From positions 2,666,001-2,730,000 of the forward strand of contig OZ241340.1 in NCBI GenBank assembly GCA_965199975.1: a stretch of 64,000 bases of DNA, read 5' to 3'. The notes below the pieces were generated by a model that saw only the letters and a list, made by a program, of their open reading frames with translations, was not told where the DNA came from and made no database searches. Below, in pieces: positions 42,852-51,751 of the stretch (positions are counted from its first letter, which is position 1; each line of letters begins with the position of its first letter). The DNA comes from JASLDZ01 sp965199975. Its GTDB lineage: Bacteria; Pseudomonadota; Alphaproteobacteria; Caulobacterales; Caulobacteraceae. The position numbers and the translations under genes are program-made.

Positions 42852-43120
42852 CGTTTCTGGCCACCCCTCATCATCATCTCGCGTCATCATCTTGGCGCGG
42901 GACGCCCGGGGACATAAGGCATCCGACACATCGAGCCGTCGCCCAACGCGCGGCGATCCCTCCTATGGACCGTCTGCAGCTCGTGATTCGGAGGCGCTAG
43001 CGGCTAATTCCTCCGACCCAACCGAACTGACGACATGGCGCATGTCGAGCGCGCCAGCCGTCGTTAATTTTACTCGATATTTCGGCCGTTCTGGGAAATC
43101 ACCCTAACAGCCACCCTAAC

Positions 43121-43627
43121 AACGGCCCAGCTGAGCTGCTGCTGGCGATCCCCGAGCATAAGACCGCCTTGCCGGGTGGTCGTCGTGAGAGCCAGTCGGA
43201 TGTGTTCGCCCTGGTGCGCGCCGGGGAGGGCCCTATGGCGATCGCCATTGAGGGCAAGGTCGACGAGCCGTTCGGGCCTACGATCGCGGAATGGCTTGTA
43301 GATGCACCGCCGGGCAAGCTGGAGCGCCTAAACGCCATCAAGGAGCTGCTCGGCCTCTCGGGAGAGATTGATGGTGCAGTGCGCTACCAGCTACTCCATC
43401 GTAGCGCCGCGGCGGTCATTGAAGCTGAGCGCTTCAGCGCCAGTTCGGCAGCGATGGTCGTCCACAGCTTTTCGCCTGACCGACGTTGGCATGCTGATTA
43501 CAAGCGGTTCGCCCAGCTTCTTGGATGTGTAGGCGACGTCGATCGCGCCGAGCGCGTCGCGAGCCCGACACCTTGCCAGCTCTACATCGGCTGGGCGGGC
43601 GGTGATCAGCGCTTTTTGTCGGCGTGA
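43121..43627 (+). pseudogene. 5'-truncated gene of an uncharacterised (possibly DUF6946) family
   Basis: Recognisable coding sequence runs from about 43121 (PAELLLAIPEHKTALPGG) through RRESQSDVFALVRAG, AIEGKVDEPFGPTIAEWL, RYQLLHRSAAAVIEAERF and MVVHSFSPDRRWHADYKRF to the stop at 43627. Relatives that I recall begin about 50 residues earlier with a W-rich HW-x-x-GYSA segment; here that part is missing and no ATG/GTG precedes the homology. A TTG at 43169 would give 152 residues but cuts into the conserved part. GC content is lower than in core genes. Probably a decayed insertion downstream of tRNA-Asn. The family name is from memory. Confidence 0.6.
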
Positions 43628-43704
43628 AGTGAAACGCCAAGCGGCCCCTCTCTGCAGCATAGTCTTAGAAGCGTCAGAAGCTGCCCTTACCGTAGCTCCA
43701 GACA

Positions 43705-43737
43705 CCGGACGTTAGCCGAGCGGGCGCGTACGTCCGG
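43705..43737 (+). repeat. Short hairpin repeat, copy 1
   Basis: CCGGACGT (43705-43712) pairs with ACGTCCGG (43730-43737). The preceding AGCTCCAGACA and the arm are nearly identical to the copy at 49930-49962. Related but more decayed relics are near 26985-27010 and 50513-50535. Same orientation as the 49.9-kb copy. Confidence 0.7.
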
Positions 43738-43790
43738 TTCTCGGCAGGGGGCTGACTTGCGGTCTCGACCAAGTCGGACGTTGCTCCCCC

Positions 43791-44650
43791 TTAGGCTGCG
43801 AGCACCCCGGCGAGGATGTCCCTCATGGTCAAAGGTGAGCGGCCCAGCAGCGCTTCGAGCGTGGGGTTCACGGCTGCGAATTCGCCGCGCCGGGCGGCTC
43901 GCCACGTTCCCAACAACATCTCCGCCATCGCCGCCGGAACCCCCGACTCGATCTTGGCGTCCCGCCACTCCTCATCCGACACGGTGACTCGCTTGATCTC
44001 ACGTCCGGTCACTTCCGAAGCGATCGCCGCGATGTCCGACATCGTGACCGCCTGCGCGGCGGTGAGCGGCGGCGAGACGCCATCGACGCGACCCTCCTCG
44101 GCGAGCACACGCGCATCGGCCTCGGCAAGGTCGGCCCGAGCGGTCCAACTGACCGGGCCGTCTTCAGGCGCCCGGATTTCGCCGTCCTTGAAGCCGGAGC
44201 CGATCATGTGCAGGGCGCTCTCGGCGTAGAACCCGTGGCGCAAAGCCGTGAACGCGCCGGAGCCGTCCGCAGAAAGGCTTCAGTCGCCGCATGGTCCACC
44301 GCAGGCGCGAAGGAAGAGTCGGAGCGCGCCGCCATGTGGCTCGTGTAGAGCACCCGCCGAGCGCCTGCCTCGCGCGCCGCCGCGATGGCGTCCCGGTGCA
44401 TCTTGACGGCCTCGGCGCCCAGCTTGTTCACTGAGACGATCAGCACCTGCGTCGCGTCCGCGAAGGCTGCGGACAAGCTGCCCGCATCGCCAAAGTCCGT
44501 CGCTCGAACATGCACGCCGCGAGAAGCGAGATCATTCGCTTTCGCCGGTTCACGGACGGTGGCGACGATGCGATCCGCCGGTGTCCCGCTCAGCAGGGCT
44601 TCGACCACCCCCCGTCCCAGTCGGCCATTCGCTCCCGTCACCACGATCAT
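43791..44650 (-). pseudogene. Frameshifted NmrA/SDR-like NAD(P)-binding protein
   Basis: The first part (44650 downward) reads MIVVTGANGRLGRGVVEALL with a Rossmann motif and continues through RRVLYTSHMAARSDSSFAPAVDHAATEAFLR, then runs into a wrong frame. The adjacent frame continues ADGSGAFTALRHGFYAESALHMIGSG to the stop at 43791, as expected for the NmrA/YtfG-type quinone oxidoreductase family (T-x-L-R-x-G-x-Y-x-E). The break lies at about 44265-44275. The restored protein would be about 286 residues. Natural decay or a one-base sequencing error cannot be told apart here. Confidence 0.75.
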
Positions 44651-44754
44651 GTCGGCCCCACTCGTCACCCTCGCCGGCCTTTACAGCACGATGGCCTGCC
44701 CGTCCGCTGTCCACCCCGAGTCGGCCCCTCAGCTTCGAACTCGGGGATTGGACG

Positions 44755-46077
44755 TCAGCTCACCCCAGCCGGTGAGTGGTCGGACCAGAGCTGGTCAACG
44801 CCGAGCGGGGCGCCGTGCTGATGGACGCGCTCGCCGCCCCACGGCTCGGAGTGCATCTGCCCCAGGGTGTCCACGAGGTTGTAGGTCGACTCCAGCGGCT
44901 TGCCCGCGGCCCGGTCGGCCAGCCAGTCGGCGATGAGCGGGAAGAAAGGCGTGCCGAGCTGGGAGGAGCGCGAGCCGCCCATGCCGTGCTCCTCGCCCGC
45001 GTACATCACCAGCGTCTTGGGCCCGGGTACGCGGTTCAGGTGCTCGACGGTGCAGGCCGCGTCGGTAAGCGAGTCGTCCTCGCCCGACATGACGAAGCAC
45101 GGCATGTGCAGCTTCGGGCCGAGCTGGGCCACGTCCATCCGGTCCATGATCCCCTCCAGCTCGTCTTCATCGGCGGCGCCCGTCATGTACATGAAGCGCT
45201 GGCGGAAGGACGGCGCGGCCATCTGGAAGATGGCCCAGTTGCGCGGCTGGAAGTTGGTGTACATCACCGCCAGGGCCGCGAAACGCGGCTCGGCCGCCGC
45301 CATCTGAGTCGCCCAGAAGCTGCCGAACGACAGCCCCCACATCATGACGCGCGAACCGTCCACCTCCGGCCGTGCCGCCGCCGCCTCGTAGGCAGCGACT
45401 CCCAGCGCGCCCTGCCGGTCGGGATCGTACCACAGGCCGCGGGTCAGGCAGGTTCCCTGGCCCGGCCCATCCAGCATCAACACCGCGAAGCCGCGCCGCA
45501 GGAAGCGATCGGCCGAGCTGTTGATCTGCAGCTCCTTGAACGCGTCCATGCCGCTGATCATCACCAGGCAAGGATGCCGGTCGCCCTCCCGATAGCCGGG
45601 CGGCAGGTGGAACAGTGCCGGCACGGTAGTGTCGCCGAAGGGCACCTCCACCGCTTCGATCCGATGGTCGGCGTGCGGGATGTAGGCGGCGTAGCACTCC
45701 GTCTTCTTGCGCTCGAGGGCGAGGTTCAGGTCGGTGTTCTCGAAGATCGGCCACTGCGCGGCTCCGTACATGACGGAGGCGGCGAAGAAGCCGTCGCTCG
45801 CCGTGACGTGACGGCCCTGCGCCTCGGCCGCCTTGGCCTGCAACTCGTAGCGCCGGGCCAGCCGCGAGAACTCGCGGGCGAGATCATCCCAGCGCTTGAT
45901 CACCGCCTTGAGCCCCATCACCGGACCGGCCCAGTCGGGGCTCATCGGCGCGCTGTAGTAGTGCAGCCGGGTCTGATCGAACTCGGGGCCGGCCAGCTCG
46001 ACCACCTTGTCGATCAGCCAGCGCTGGTCGCGGAAGCGCTCCACCCGGGCCTGGGTCGTGAAGGGAACGGTCGGCAT
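44755..46077 (-). CDS. Alpha/beta hydrolase (FrsA/DHPON-hydrolase-like)
   Basis: 440 residues. A helical N-terminal domain (about 1-130) precedes an alpha/beta hydrolase core: oxyanion region LVMISGMDAFKE, LMLDGPGQGTC, nucleophile elbow GLSFGS, acid SGEDDSLTD, and histidine EEHGMGG. The two-domain build resembles the DUF1100/2,6-dihydroxypseudooxynicotine hydrolase group, which cleaves C-C bonds in diketone-type substrates. The start at 46077 follows TAGGAG. It lies 11 bases downstream of the FAD monooxygenase on the same strand, suggesting a small catabolic operon under the TetR gene upstream. Confidence 0.8.
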   Translation of the reverse strand: MPTVPFTTQARVERFRDQRWLIDKVVELAGPEFDQTRLHYYSAPMSPDWAGPVMGLKAVIKRWDDLAREFSRLARRYELQAKAAEAQGRHVTASDGFFAASVMYGAAQWPIFENTDLNLALERKKTECYAAYIPHADHRIEAVEVPFGDTTVPALFHLPPGYREGDRHPCLVMISGMDAFKELQINSSADRFLRRGFAVLMLDGPGQGTCLTRGLWYDPDRQGALGVAAYEAAAARPEVDGSRVMMWGLSFGSFWATQMAAAEPRFAALAVMYTNFQPRNWAIFQMAAPSFRQRFMYMTGAADEDELEGIMDRMDVAQLGPKLHMPCFVMSGEDDSLTDAACTVEHLNRVPGPKTLVMYAGEEHGMGGSRSSQLGTPFFPLIADWLADRAAGKPLESTYNLVDTLGQMHSEPWGGERVHQHGAPLGVDQLWSDHSPAGVS

Positions 46078-46088
46078 CGAGAGGGCTC

Positions 46089-47735
46089 CTAGCGCTGCGC
46101 GGAAGGCGCGGAGTGGGTCGGGATCTGATGCAGGCAGGCGCTGAGGGCGGTGCGGCAGGCCGCGACGTCGAGGTCTCCCGCGCGCCAAGCGACGAAGCCG
46201 TCAGGCCGCACCAGCAGCAAGGCTTGAGCCTCGTCGGCGTCCAAGCCGTAGCGGTCGAACACCTCGGCGCGCTCCACGCGTTCGACCCGTGAGTGACGCG
46301 GCGTCTCCAGCCGCGCGACGATGCGGCAGGCGGCGCCCGGCAGGGCGTCGAGCTCCGCCGCCAGCCGATCCGCCGTCGCCATGTCCAGCCGCTTGCGCGA
46401 GAGTGCTAGGGCGGTGAAGCCGTAGCCGGCGATGAGTTCGAACACGTCCAGCCCGCGCCTCACCGGCGCGTCGGGCGCCCGGTCGCCCGCGCGGGGCCCA
46501 GTCCCGTCCGCTTTGGACGGGCGGCCCTCCGCGTAGTTCACGTCGATCTGCGACAGCGCTCGGAAGGCCATGTCCTGCACGCGGTCCAGCTGGGTCGCCG
46601 GGCCGACCAACAGCGGCGCGAGCGCGTCCCGCAGCTTGGCCCGCCAGCCGCTCTGGGAGGCGCTGACGTCGAACATGCGGTCGGACAGCTCGAGCACGTG
46701 ATGCGCCACGGGCAAGCGCTCGGCCTGGTAGGTGTCCAGCAGGGCGTCGCCCGCGCCCCGCTTCAGCACGGCGGCGAGCTTCCAGGCGAGGTTGGCCGCG
46801 TCCTACAGGCCCGTGTTCATGCCCTGACCGCCTGCGGGCGAATGGATATGCGCGGCGTCGCCCGCCACGAACACGCGGCCGACGCGGTAGCGGTCGACCA
46901 CCCGGTGCTGCGATGAAAAGCGCGTCAGCCACACGGGGTCGTGCAGCCGCACAGGCCGCCCCGCCGCCGCCTCGAACCCGGCCTGCAGGTCGGCCAGCTT
47001 CAGCGCAGACCACGCCTGATCGTCCGTGGGCGGCGGGTTGAGGTCGGTCGTCATCACGCGCGCAGTCCCTTGACCTTGGAAGGGCACGTAGAGACCCAGC
47101 CGATCGCCGTTCAGGAACACGCGGAAGCGCTTGTCCGGCAGATCCCAATCCACCTGCACGTCGCCGAGTAGAAACCCTTGCGGGTACTTGGCGCCCTCGA
47201 AGGCGAGACCTAGGCCGTGGCGCACGAGGCTGTGCGCTCCGTCCGCGCCCAGGAGATAAGCGGCTTGGATCTGCTTGGGAGCGCCGTCCGCGCCCTTGAC
47301 GTCAACGCAGACTCCTTGCGCGTCCTGCCTGAAGGCCACGGCCTCGAGGCCGCGCTCCACCTGAAGGCCCGCTTCGGCCAGCGCCTCGATCAGCACCGCC
47401 TCCGTCCCCGCCTGCGGGATCATGGTGATGAACTGGAACGGCGTGTCGACGGCGTGGGCGTGGTCGAAGTGGAAGCCGCCCGCCAGCTTGCCGCCGGCGT
47501 AGATGTCGAAGTCGCTGTTCGGCACGCCGTGAGCGAACACCTGCTCGGCCAGGCCCAACGAGGCGAACAGCTCGACGGAGCGGGCCGACATGACCCCGGC
47601 CCGCGACTCGGAAGAGGGCTCGGCGCGCTTGTCGATCACCCGCACGTCCACGCCGCAGCGGCGCAGCAGGAGGCCGGCCATCAGGCCGGTGGGCCCGGCG
47701 CCCAGGACCAGGACCTCGCAGGTGTTCACCGTCAC
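46089..47735 (-). pseudogene. FAD-dependent aromatic monooxygenase with one internal amber codon
   Basis: Both halves are in the same frame. The first (47735-46803) has the dinucleotide fold VLVLGAGPTGLMAGLLL, the DG motif LLGADGAHSLVR and GDAAHIHSPAGGQGMNTGL, then TAG at 46803-46805. The second resumes at once with DAANLAWKLA and continues to a thioredoxin-like C-terminal domain. The family motif is M-N-x-G-L/I-Q-D-A-x-N-L-x-W-K, so the TAG replaces the conserved Gln codon CAG by one C-to-T change. Full protein about 548 residues, of the phenol/3-HPP hydroxylase type. GTG start. Probably inactivated; readthrough is not excluded. Confidence 0.85.
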
Positions 47736-47780
47736 GTCCGATCCTCCGACCCGCGACGGACAATCTGAGTGGGCGATCAG

Positions 47781-48410
47781 TTAGTCAAGTGACAGTCTTA
47801 AGGCTGGAGCGAGAAGGCGGGCGTAGTGGCCGACGTAAGCGTCCACCTCCTCCGGTGTGCGCTGCAGCAGCTCGGGGTAGATGAAGCCCAGCTCGAACCC
47901 GAGCGAGACGACGGCCTCCGCCGTGACGTCGGGCTCTTCCGTACCGGGCCACAGGAGGCGCAGCCGCTCGGCTGTCCGCGTCACCAGCATGCGGCGGGGG
48001 GTCATCTCGGCGAAGCGCCGTCCGAAGGTTGGGTCGAGCAGCACCCGGTCGAATAAAATGCGCAGGCGAGGCGCCAGTCGGCGCATGCCCGAAACGATGA
48101 AGGCCAGCAGCTCGGCCGCCTCCTCCGACGCGGAGGCCGCCCGGGGGCGGCCGAAGAAGGCGTCGCCCGCTGCGCCCATCTGCTCTTCGCCGCCCGAGCG
48201 CATGACGGCCATCAGCAGCCCGTCCTTACCGCCGAAGTAGTTCTGGATGAGCGCCTCGGAGCAGCCGACGCGCGCGGCGATGGCTCGGGTGGTGGCCGCC
48301 TTGAAGCCGCTGTGGCTGAATTCGGCGAGCGCCGCCCCGATCAGCGCCGCTTCGGTCCTCGCACGGTCACGGCGGCGCGGTTCGGCAAGCGTGGGTGGCT
48401 CCGGAGACAT
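47781..48410 (-). CDS. TetR/AcrR-family regulator
   Basis: 209 residues. N-terminal helix-turn-helix ATTRAIAARVGCSEALIQNYFGGKDGLL (about 38-65) and a variable ligand-binding part. It precedes the monooxygenase and hydrolase genes on the same strand (45 bases upstream of the monooxygenase start), so it probably regulates them and itself. The start at 48410 follows GGGGGAAAG. Effector unknown. Confidence 0.88.
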   Translation of the reverse strand: MSPEPPTLAEPRRRDRARTEAALIGAALAEFSHSGFKAATTRAIAARVGCSEALIQNYFGGKDGLLMAVMRSGGEEQMGAAGDAFFGRPRAASASEEAAELLAFIVSGMRRLAPRLRILFDRVLLDPTFGRRFAEMTPRRMLVTRTAERLRLLWPGTEEPDVTAEAVVSLGFELGFIYPELLQRTPEEVDAYVGHYARLLAPALRLSLD

Positions 48411-48610
48411 CTTTCCCCCATCATACACCGGGTTCTCCCGCCGCACCCGTAGCGCACGGCAAGGAACACCCGGTTCTTGCGATCTCTTGGACGCCGATCA
48501 GGGATCCCGGTTGGACGCCGCTTTACACCTTCCCGGTGCACCTCACTCACGGCTACCATCCTAAGAAACGCGTCTACGCGTCGACGCACAACTAACGGCG
48601 GCCTGATCAC

Positions 48611-49327
48611 GTGTCGCGGACTCACCGTGTCTTGGAGCTGATCGCCGCTCTGCGGGCGTACCGCTCGCCTGTCACAGCATCCCAGTTGGCGCTCGAGCTG
48701 GGCGTATCCCTCCGGACGGTCTACCGAGACATTGAGACGTTGCGCGGGCTGGGAGCACCTGTTGACGGACAGGCGGGCGTCGGATTCCGCCTACGGGAGG
48801 GCTTCTTCCTCCCGGAGTTCGCCTTCTCCCCTGACGAACTGGAGGCCTTAGTCCTCGGCCTCGGCTGGGTGCGGCAGAGGGGCGATCCCGTCCTGGCCCG
48901 GGCCGGAGATGCGGCCGTGGCGAAAATCCTCTCTGCGAGCGGCGGCTCGCCTGCGCGCGACGAGCCATTCGGCCTCATCACCGCGGACCCCCGCTCACAG
49001 CGTACCGATCCTCCGCATGCCGCGCAGCTGCGAAGCGCGATCCGTCGTCAGCGCAAGCTCGCGATCGGCTATGAAAACGCAGAGGGCGCGAAGTCGGAGC
49101 GAGTCGTCTGGCCCATCGCCATCGTCTATTTCGACGAGGTGCGCGTGCTGGCGGCCTGGTGCGAACAGCGGGCGGGCTTTCGTCACTTCCGCGTGGATCG
49201 CTTGCGCGTGAGCTCGATCCTGGAGGACCGCTATCCCGGACGACGCCACATGCTGATGGCGCAGTGGCGCCGGCAGGACCGCGACTGGCGTTCGATCCTG
49301 TCAGTTTCCGACACGGCCTCGCGCTAG
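48611..49327 (+). CDS. YafY-type HTH/WYL transcriptional regulator
   Basis: 238 residues. N-terminal DeoR-like winged helix (RVLELIAALRAYRSPVTASQLALELGVSLRTVYRDIETL), a linker region, and a C-terminal WYL domain (about 135-205: LRSAIRRQRKLAIGYEN, VWPIAIVYFDEVRVLAAWCE, RHFRVDRL). GTG start. Regulators of this kind commonly sit next to the small-enzyme gene they control; here a SnoaL-like gene follows on the same strand. Divergent from the TetR gene. Confidence 0.9.
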   Translation: MSRTHRVLELIAALRAYRSPVTASQLALELGVSLRTVYRDIETLRGLGAPVDGQAGVGFRLREGFFLPEFAFSPDELEALVLGLGWVRQRGDPVLARAGDAAVAKILSASGGSPARDEPFGLITADPRSQRTDPPHAAQLRSAIRRQRKLAIGYENAEGAKSERVVWPIAIVYFDEVRVLAAWCEQRAGFRHFRVDRLRVSSILEDRYPGRRHMLMAQWRRQDRDWRSILSVSDTASR

Positions 49328-49416
49328 GCCTCTCCCCAGCACCCGTGCGCGCCGTCTTGCTGAAGCGAGGCGACTGGCAAGGCGGTGCAAAGGCGAAGCC
49401 CTGAGGAGGAGACGTC

Positions 49417-49791
49417 GTGGACAACAAGGAAGCCTGGACCCTTTACCAGTCATACCTGAACGCCTGGAACGCGACGTCGCTTGATGAGCGCGAGGAGATC
49501 GCCGGCCGCGTTTTGGCCGATGACATTGCGTACCTGACCGTCAGGCACGATCGGAGCGTGGGCCGGTCGTTGGTGCTGCAGGACATGGCGACTTTCCACG
49601 AGCGGTTCCCAGGCGGGCATTTTGAGATCGGCGACGTCTCGGCGCACCACGACGTGGCGGTACTCAGCTGGGTGATCGTCCAGGCGGACGGTGTCGAGTA
49701 CGCACGCGGGATCGACCAGATTCGAGCCGGCGAAGATGGGAGGATCTCCCAAATCACCACATTCGCGCCGTCTCGGAAGGTTCCGGCCTAA
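49417..49791 (+). CDS. SnoaL/NTF2-like fold protein
   Basis: 124 residues with the alternating helix/sheet pattern of SnoaL-like proteins: WTLYQSYLNAWNA at the N-terminus, the VGRSLVLQDMATFHERFPGGHFEIGD loop, HHDVAVLSWVIVQADG, and GIDQIRAGEDGRISQITTF. The fold binds small hydrophobic ligands or acts as an isomerase; no active residues can be assigned. The GTG start follows GAGGAGG. It lies 89 bases downstream of the WYL regulator and is probably its target. Confidence 0.8.
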   Translation: MDNKEAWTLYQSYLNAWNATSLDEREEIAGRVLADDIAYLTVRHDRSVGRSLVLQDMATFHERFPGGHFEIGDVSAHHDVAVLSWVIVQADGVEYARGIDQIRAGEDGRISQITTFAPSRKVPA

Positions 49792-49929
49792 AGGCCGCAT
49801 GTCTCACGGAGATTAGCTTTCGCCCCCTCAGAAAGGGTGGTCTGCACCCCGGCTTGCCGCTCCAACCAGTCCGAGGTGTGCGATCCGGCGGCTTGGCGCC
49901 ATGAGCGGCCGTTGACCCAGCTCCAGACA

Positions 49930-49962
49930 GCGGACGTTCGCGCGAGGGGCTCAAACGTCCGC
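49930..49962 (+). repeat. Short hairpin repeat, copy 2
   Basis: GCGGACGTT (49930-49938) pairs with AACGTCCGC (49954-49962), preceded by AGCTCCAGACA. It matches the copy at 43705-43737 in sequence and orientation, so the two flank a 6.2-kb block as direct repeats. Confidence 0.75.
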
Positions 49963-50046
49963 TTTCCGGCGTGACGCAGACGACGGCTTCCGACCCGTTG
50001 CGGACTCTCGTGAGTTAGGTTTCGGTGGACGCTCGCGAGGGACTGC

Positions 50047-50496
50047 ATGCCCCCAACTTTCCTTTACGGTCTCGCCTTCGGCCTATGGCTCTGCTTGGCC
50101 TGCGTGGTCTGGCTAGCGTCCTTTTGTCTGTTGGTAGCACCCGTGACCCGGTCGATGGGAAAGCGGCTCGCGTTGGCGATGGTCGCCACCTTTCCCGGCG
50201 TCTTTGCCTTCCAACTATTGGCGTCGCCGATCATCGTATGCACCGTAGCGGCAACGGTATTTGCCGCCACGATAATTGATCCCAGCCGCTCTTCCGACAC
50301 CACTAATCCAACGATGATCGCGGTGACCGCGGCAGGGCTTCTGCTTGCCTTATCGATAGCTGCGGGAGCGTCGCTTCTTGGGTTCTGGGAAGGATGGCGC
50401 GTGGGTTGGATTTGCGCGCAAGGCCGAAGTTGGCGGGAGGTGATCGGTCAGGGACCTACCGGGCGAGCCGTCAAGATGTTCCGACGCCGTCGCTGA
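50047..50496 (+). CDS. Hypothetical membrane protein
   Basis: 149 residues with three or four hydrophobic segments (about 5-33, 43-72, 89-112), ending in an Arg-rich tail (KMFRRRR). The soluble segment GWRVGWICAQGRSWREVIGQGP is short. No family recognised. Composition is less GC-biased than in core genes, in line with its position at the edge of the accessory block. ATG start; no strong ribosome site is visible. Confidence 0.6.
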   Translation: MPPTFLYGLAFGLWLCLACVVWLASFCLLVAPVTRSMGKRLALAMVATFPGVFAFQLLASPIIVCTVAATVFAATIIDPSRSSDTTNPTMIAVTAAGLLLALSIAAGASLLGFWEGWRVGWICAQGRSWREVIGQGPTGRAVKMFRRRR

Positions 50497-50577
50497 GATC
50501 GGCGGGACCGCAAACCACCCATAAGTGACATTCGGAAGGTCGGCTATACGCACGGCAAGAGGCGTTTCCGCGTCTGC

Positions 50578-51041
50578 GCGGGCGGCTGAGCGCCACCGAG
50601 GGCGGAGCGCGTCAAGGCGCGCCTTCGGCTCTACGGCCTTGACCCGCTCCGCCCTCGGCGGCCGACCGGAGGGGTCGGGACGATGAGCGTCCTAGGATTT
50701 TCGACTTGGCCTGCGGCCGCGTCGAACAATGAGCGGGGGCCTGCCGCCGTTCGGCGCGGCCACCTGCGTGCGAACGGCAAGCCCGGGACCGCGCATCCCG
50801 CCTGCGGCCACTCGCCGGCTCCCGCCCCCGCAAGCGAACGGCTCGCTTGTAGAACGCCGCGCTTTCAGCACACTGCGGCAGGCCCCCGCCCAGTGTTCGA
50901 CGCGCCGCAGGCGTGTCGATCTTCCAGGGACGCCCTGCGTCCCAACGCTCGCCGGTCGGCCGCCGCGCGCTGGGCGGGTCAAGGCCGAAGAGCCGAAGGC
51001 GTGCCTTGACGCGACCTGGGCGCGGTGGCGCTCCGCTGTCC
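50578..51041 (-). repeat. Two-armed structured repeat, copy 2 (inverted relative to copy 1)
   Basis: About 464 bp. The left arm holds a nested perfect stem: CCGAGGGCGGAGCG (50596-50609) with CGCTCCGCCCTCGG (50645-50658), enclosing GTCAAGGC (50611-50618) with GCCTTGAC (50636-50643). The right arm repeats GTCAAGGC...GCCTTGAC at 50978-50985 and 51003-51010. Intermediate stems GGGACGC/GCGTCCC and CGAC/GTCG are as in copy 1. The left arm matches the inverse of copy 1's right arm closely over about 95 bases. Confidence 0.8.
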
Positions 51042-51251
51042 GCTTACGCGCCGGAAACGCGCCTATCTCCAGCGAACCCGGCGGGACATGCAGGGCCGCC
51101 GCCACGCACCGGCTCGGCGTCCTCCCTTGGCCCGCAAGCCTTCGCCATCACTCCCGCCCTCGCCGCCCCCCCGCCCGCAAACCGCGTCAACGGCGCCCCA
51201 TCTCTCCCCCTCAACCCTGGTGCGGCTAGCCTGCAGGTGGTCCCGGAGCAC

Positions 51252-51575
51252 GGGGAGGGCGTCTTCGAACCCGCCCCCGAGGCGGCTCCGTGGCCGGGAT
51301 CGGGCGGGAATCGCCTTCGGGGAGTCGAAACCGCAGGGTCTGTGGGCGCGTCGGATGCGCCTGCGCCCGTCGGGTGGCCGCTTGCGGGGAACTGCACGGC
51401 CAGGGCGCGCGGGCGAGAGAGCCCGCGCCGCGGAGCGCTACGCCTGGGCGGACAATGCCCTCCGTCGAGCCTCCCCCGTCCACCGGCCTCGCGGAGCGTC
51501 AGCGTCGGGAGCCGAAACTCCCACATCCCTTCCCGTCCCCGGGGGCCCCTCACCCGCGCTCCGCGTCACCTCCCC
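51252..51575 (+). repeat. Structured repeat with GGGGAGG ends, copy 2
   Basis: About 324 bp with the same terminal GGGGAGG (51252-51258) and CCTCCCC (51569-51575). The same loop GTCGGAT is closed by GGGCGC/GCGCCT (CGAGCGC/GCGCTCG in copy 1). The hairpin GGGAG-CCGAAA-CTCCC (51507-51522) is identical, as is the flanking ACTCCCACA. One stem is replaced by a different perfect one (GCGCGGGC with GCCCGCGC). Confidence 0.75.
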
Positions 51576-51618
51576 AGCCCCACGCGGCAGCCGGTCGCGA
51601 GGGCGCCCGCGTGCGCGC

Positions 51619-51650
51619 AAAAAAAAAAGCCGCGCCCGAAGGCACGGCTT
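51619..51650 (-). terminator. Rho-independent terminator of the aldo/keto reductase gene
   Basis: On the minus strand AAGCCGTGCC, loop TTCG, GGCGCGGCTT, followed by a run of ten T (51619-51628). It lies about 100 bases downstream of the gene's stop. Confidence 0.9.
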
Positions 51651-51751
51651 GAAGTCATAGGGAGGAAACGCCCAAGAAGGGCACGCCCTCTATATGCCGC
51701 ACTGCACAAGAAAGCAAGCGGACAGCGCTGTCATTTTGTGCGGCGCCGCAT

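Larger units (their letters stand above)
50497..51751. other. 1.25-kb gene-free region made mostly of two structured repeats
   Basis: Contains a relic of the short hairpin family (about 50513-50535), the second copy of the two-armed repeat (50578-51041), the second copy of the GGGGAGG-ended repeat (51252-51575), and a terminator (51619-51650). ORFs crossing it on all frames have repeat-like translations and no recognisable domains. Between 51042 and 51251 nothing clear is seen. Confidence 0.65.
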
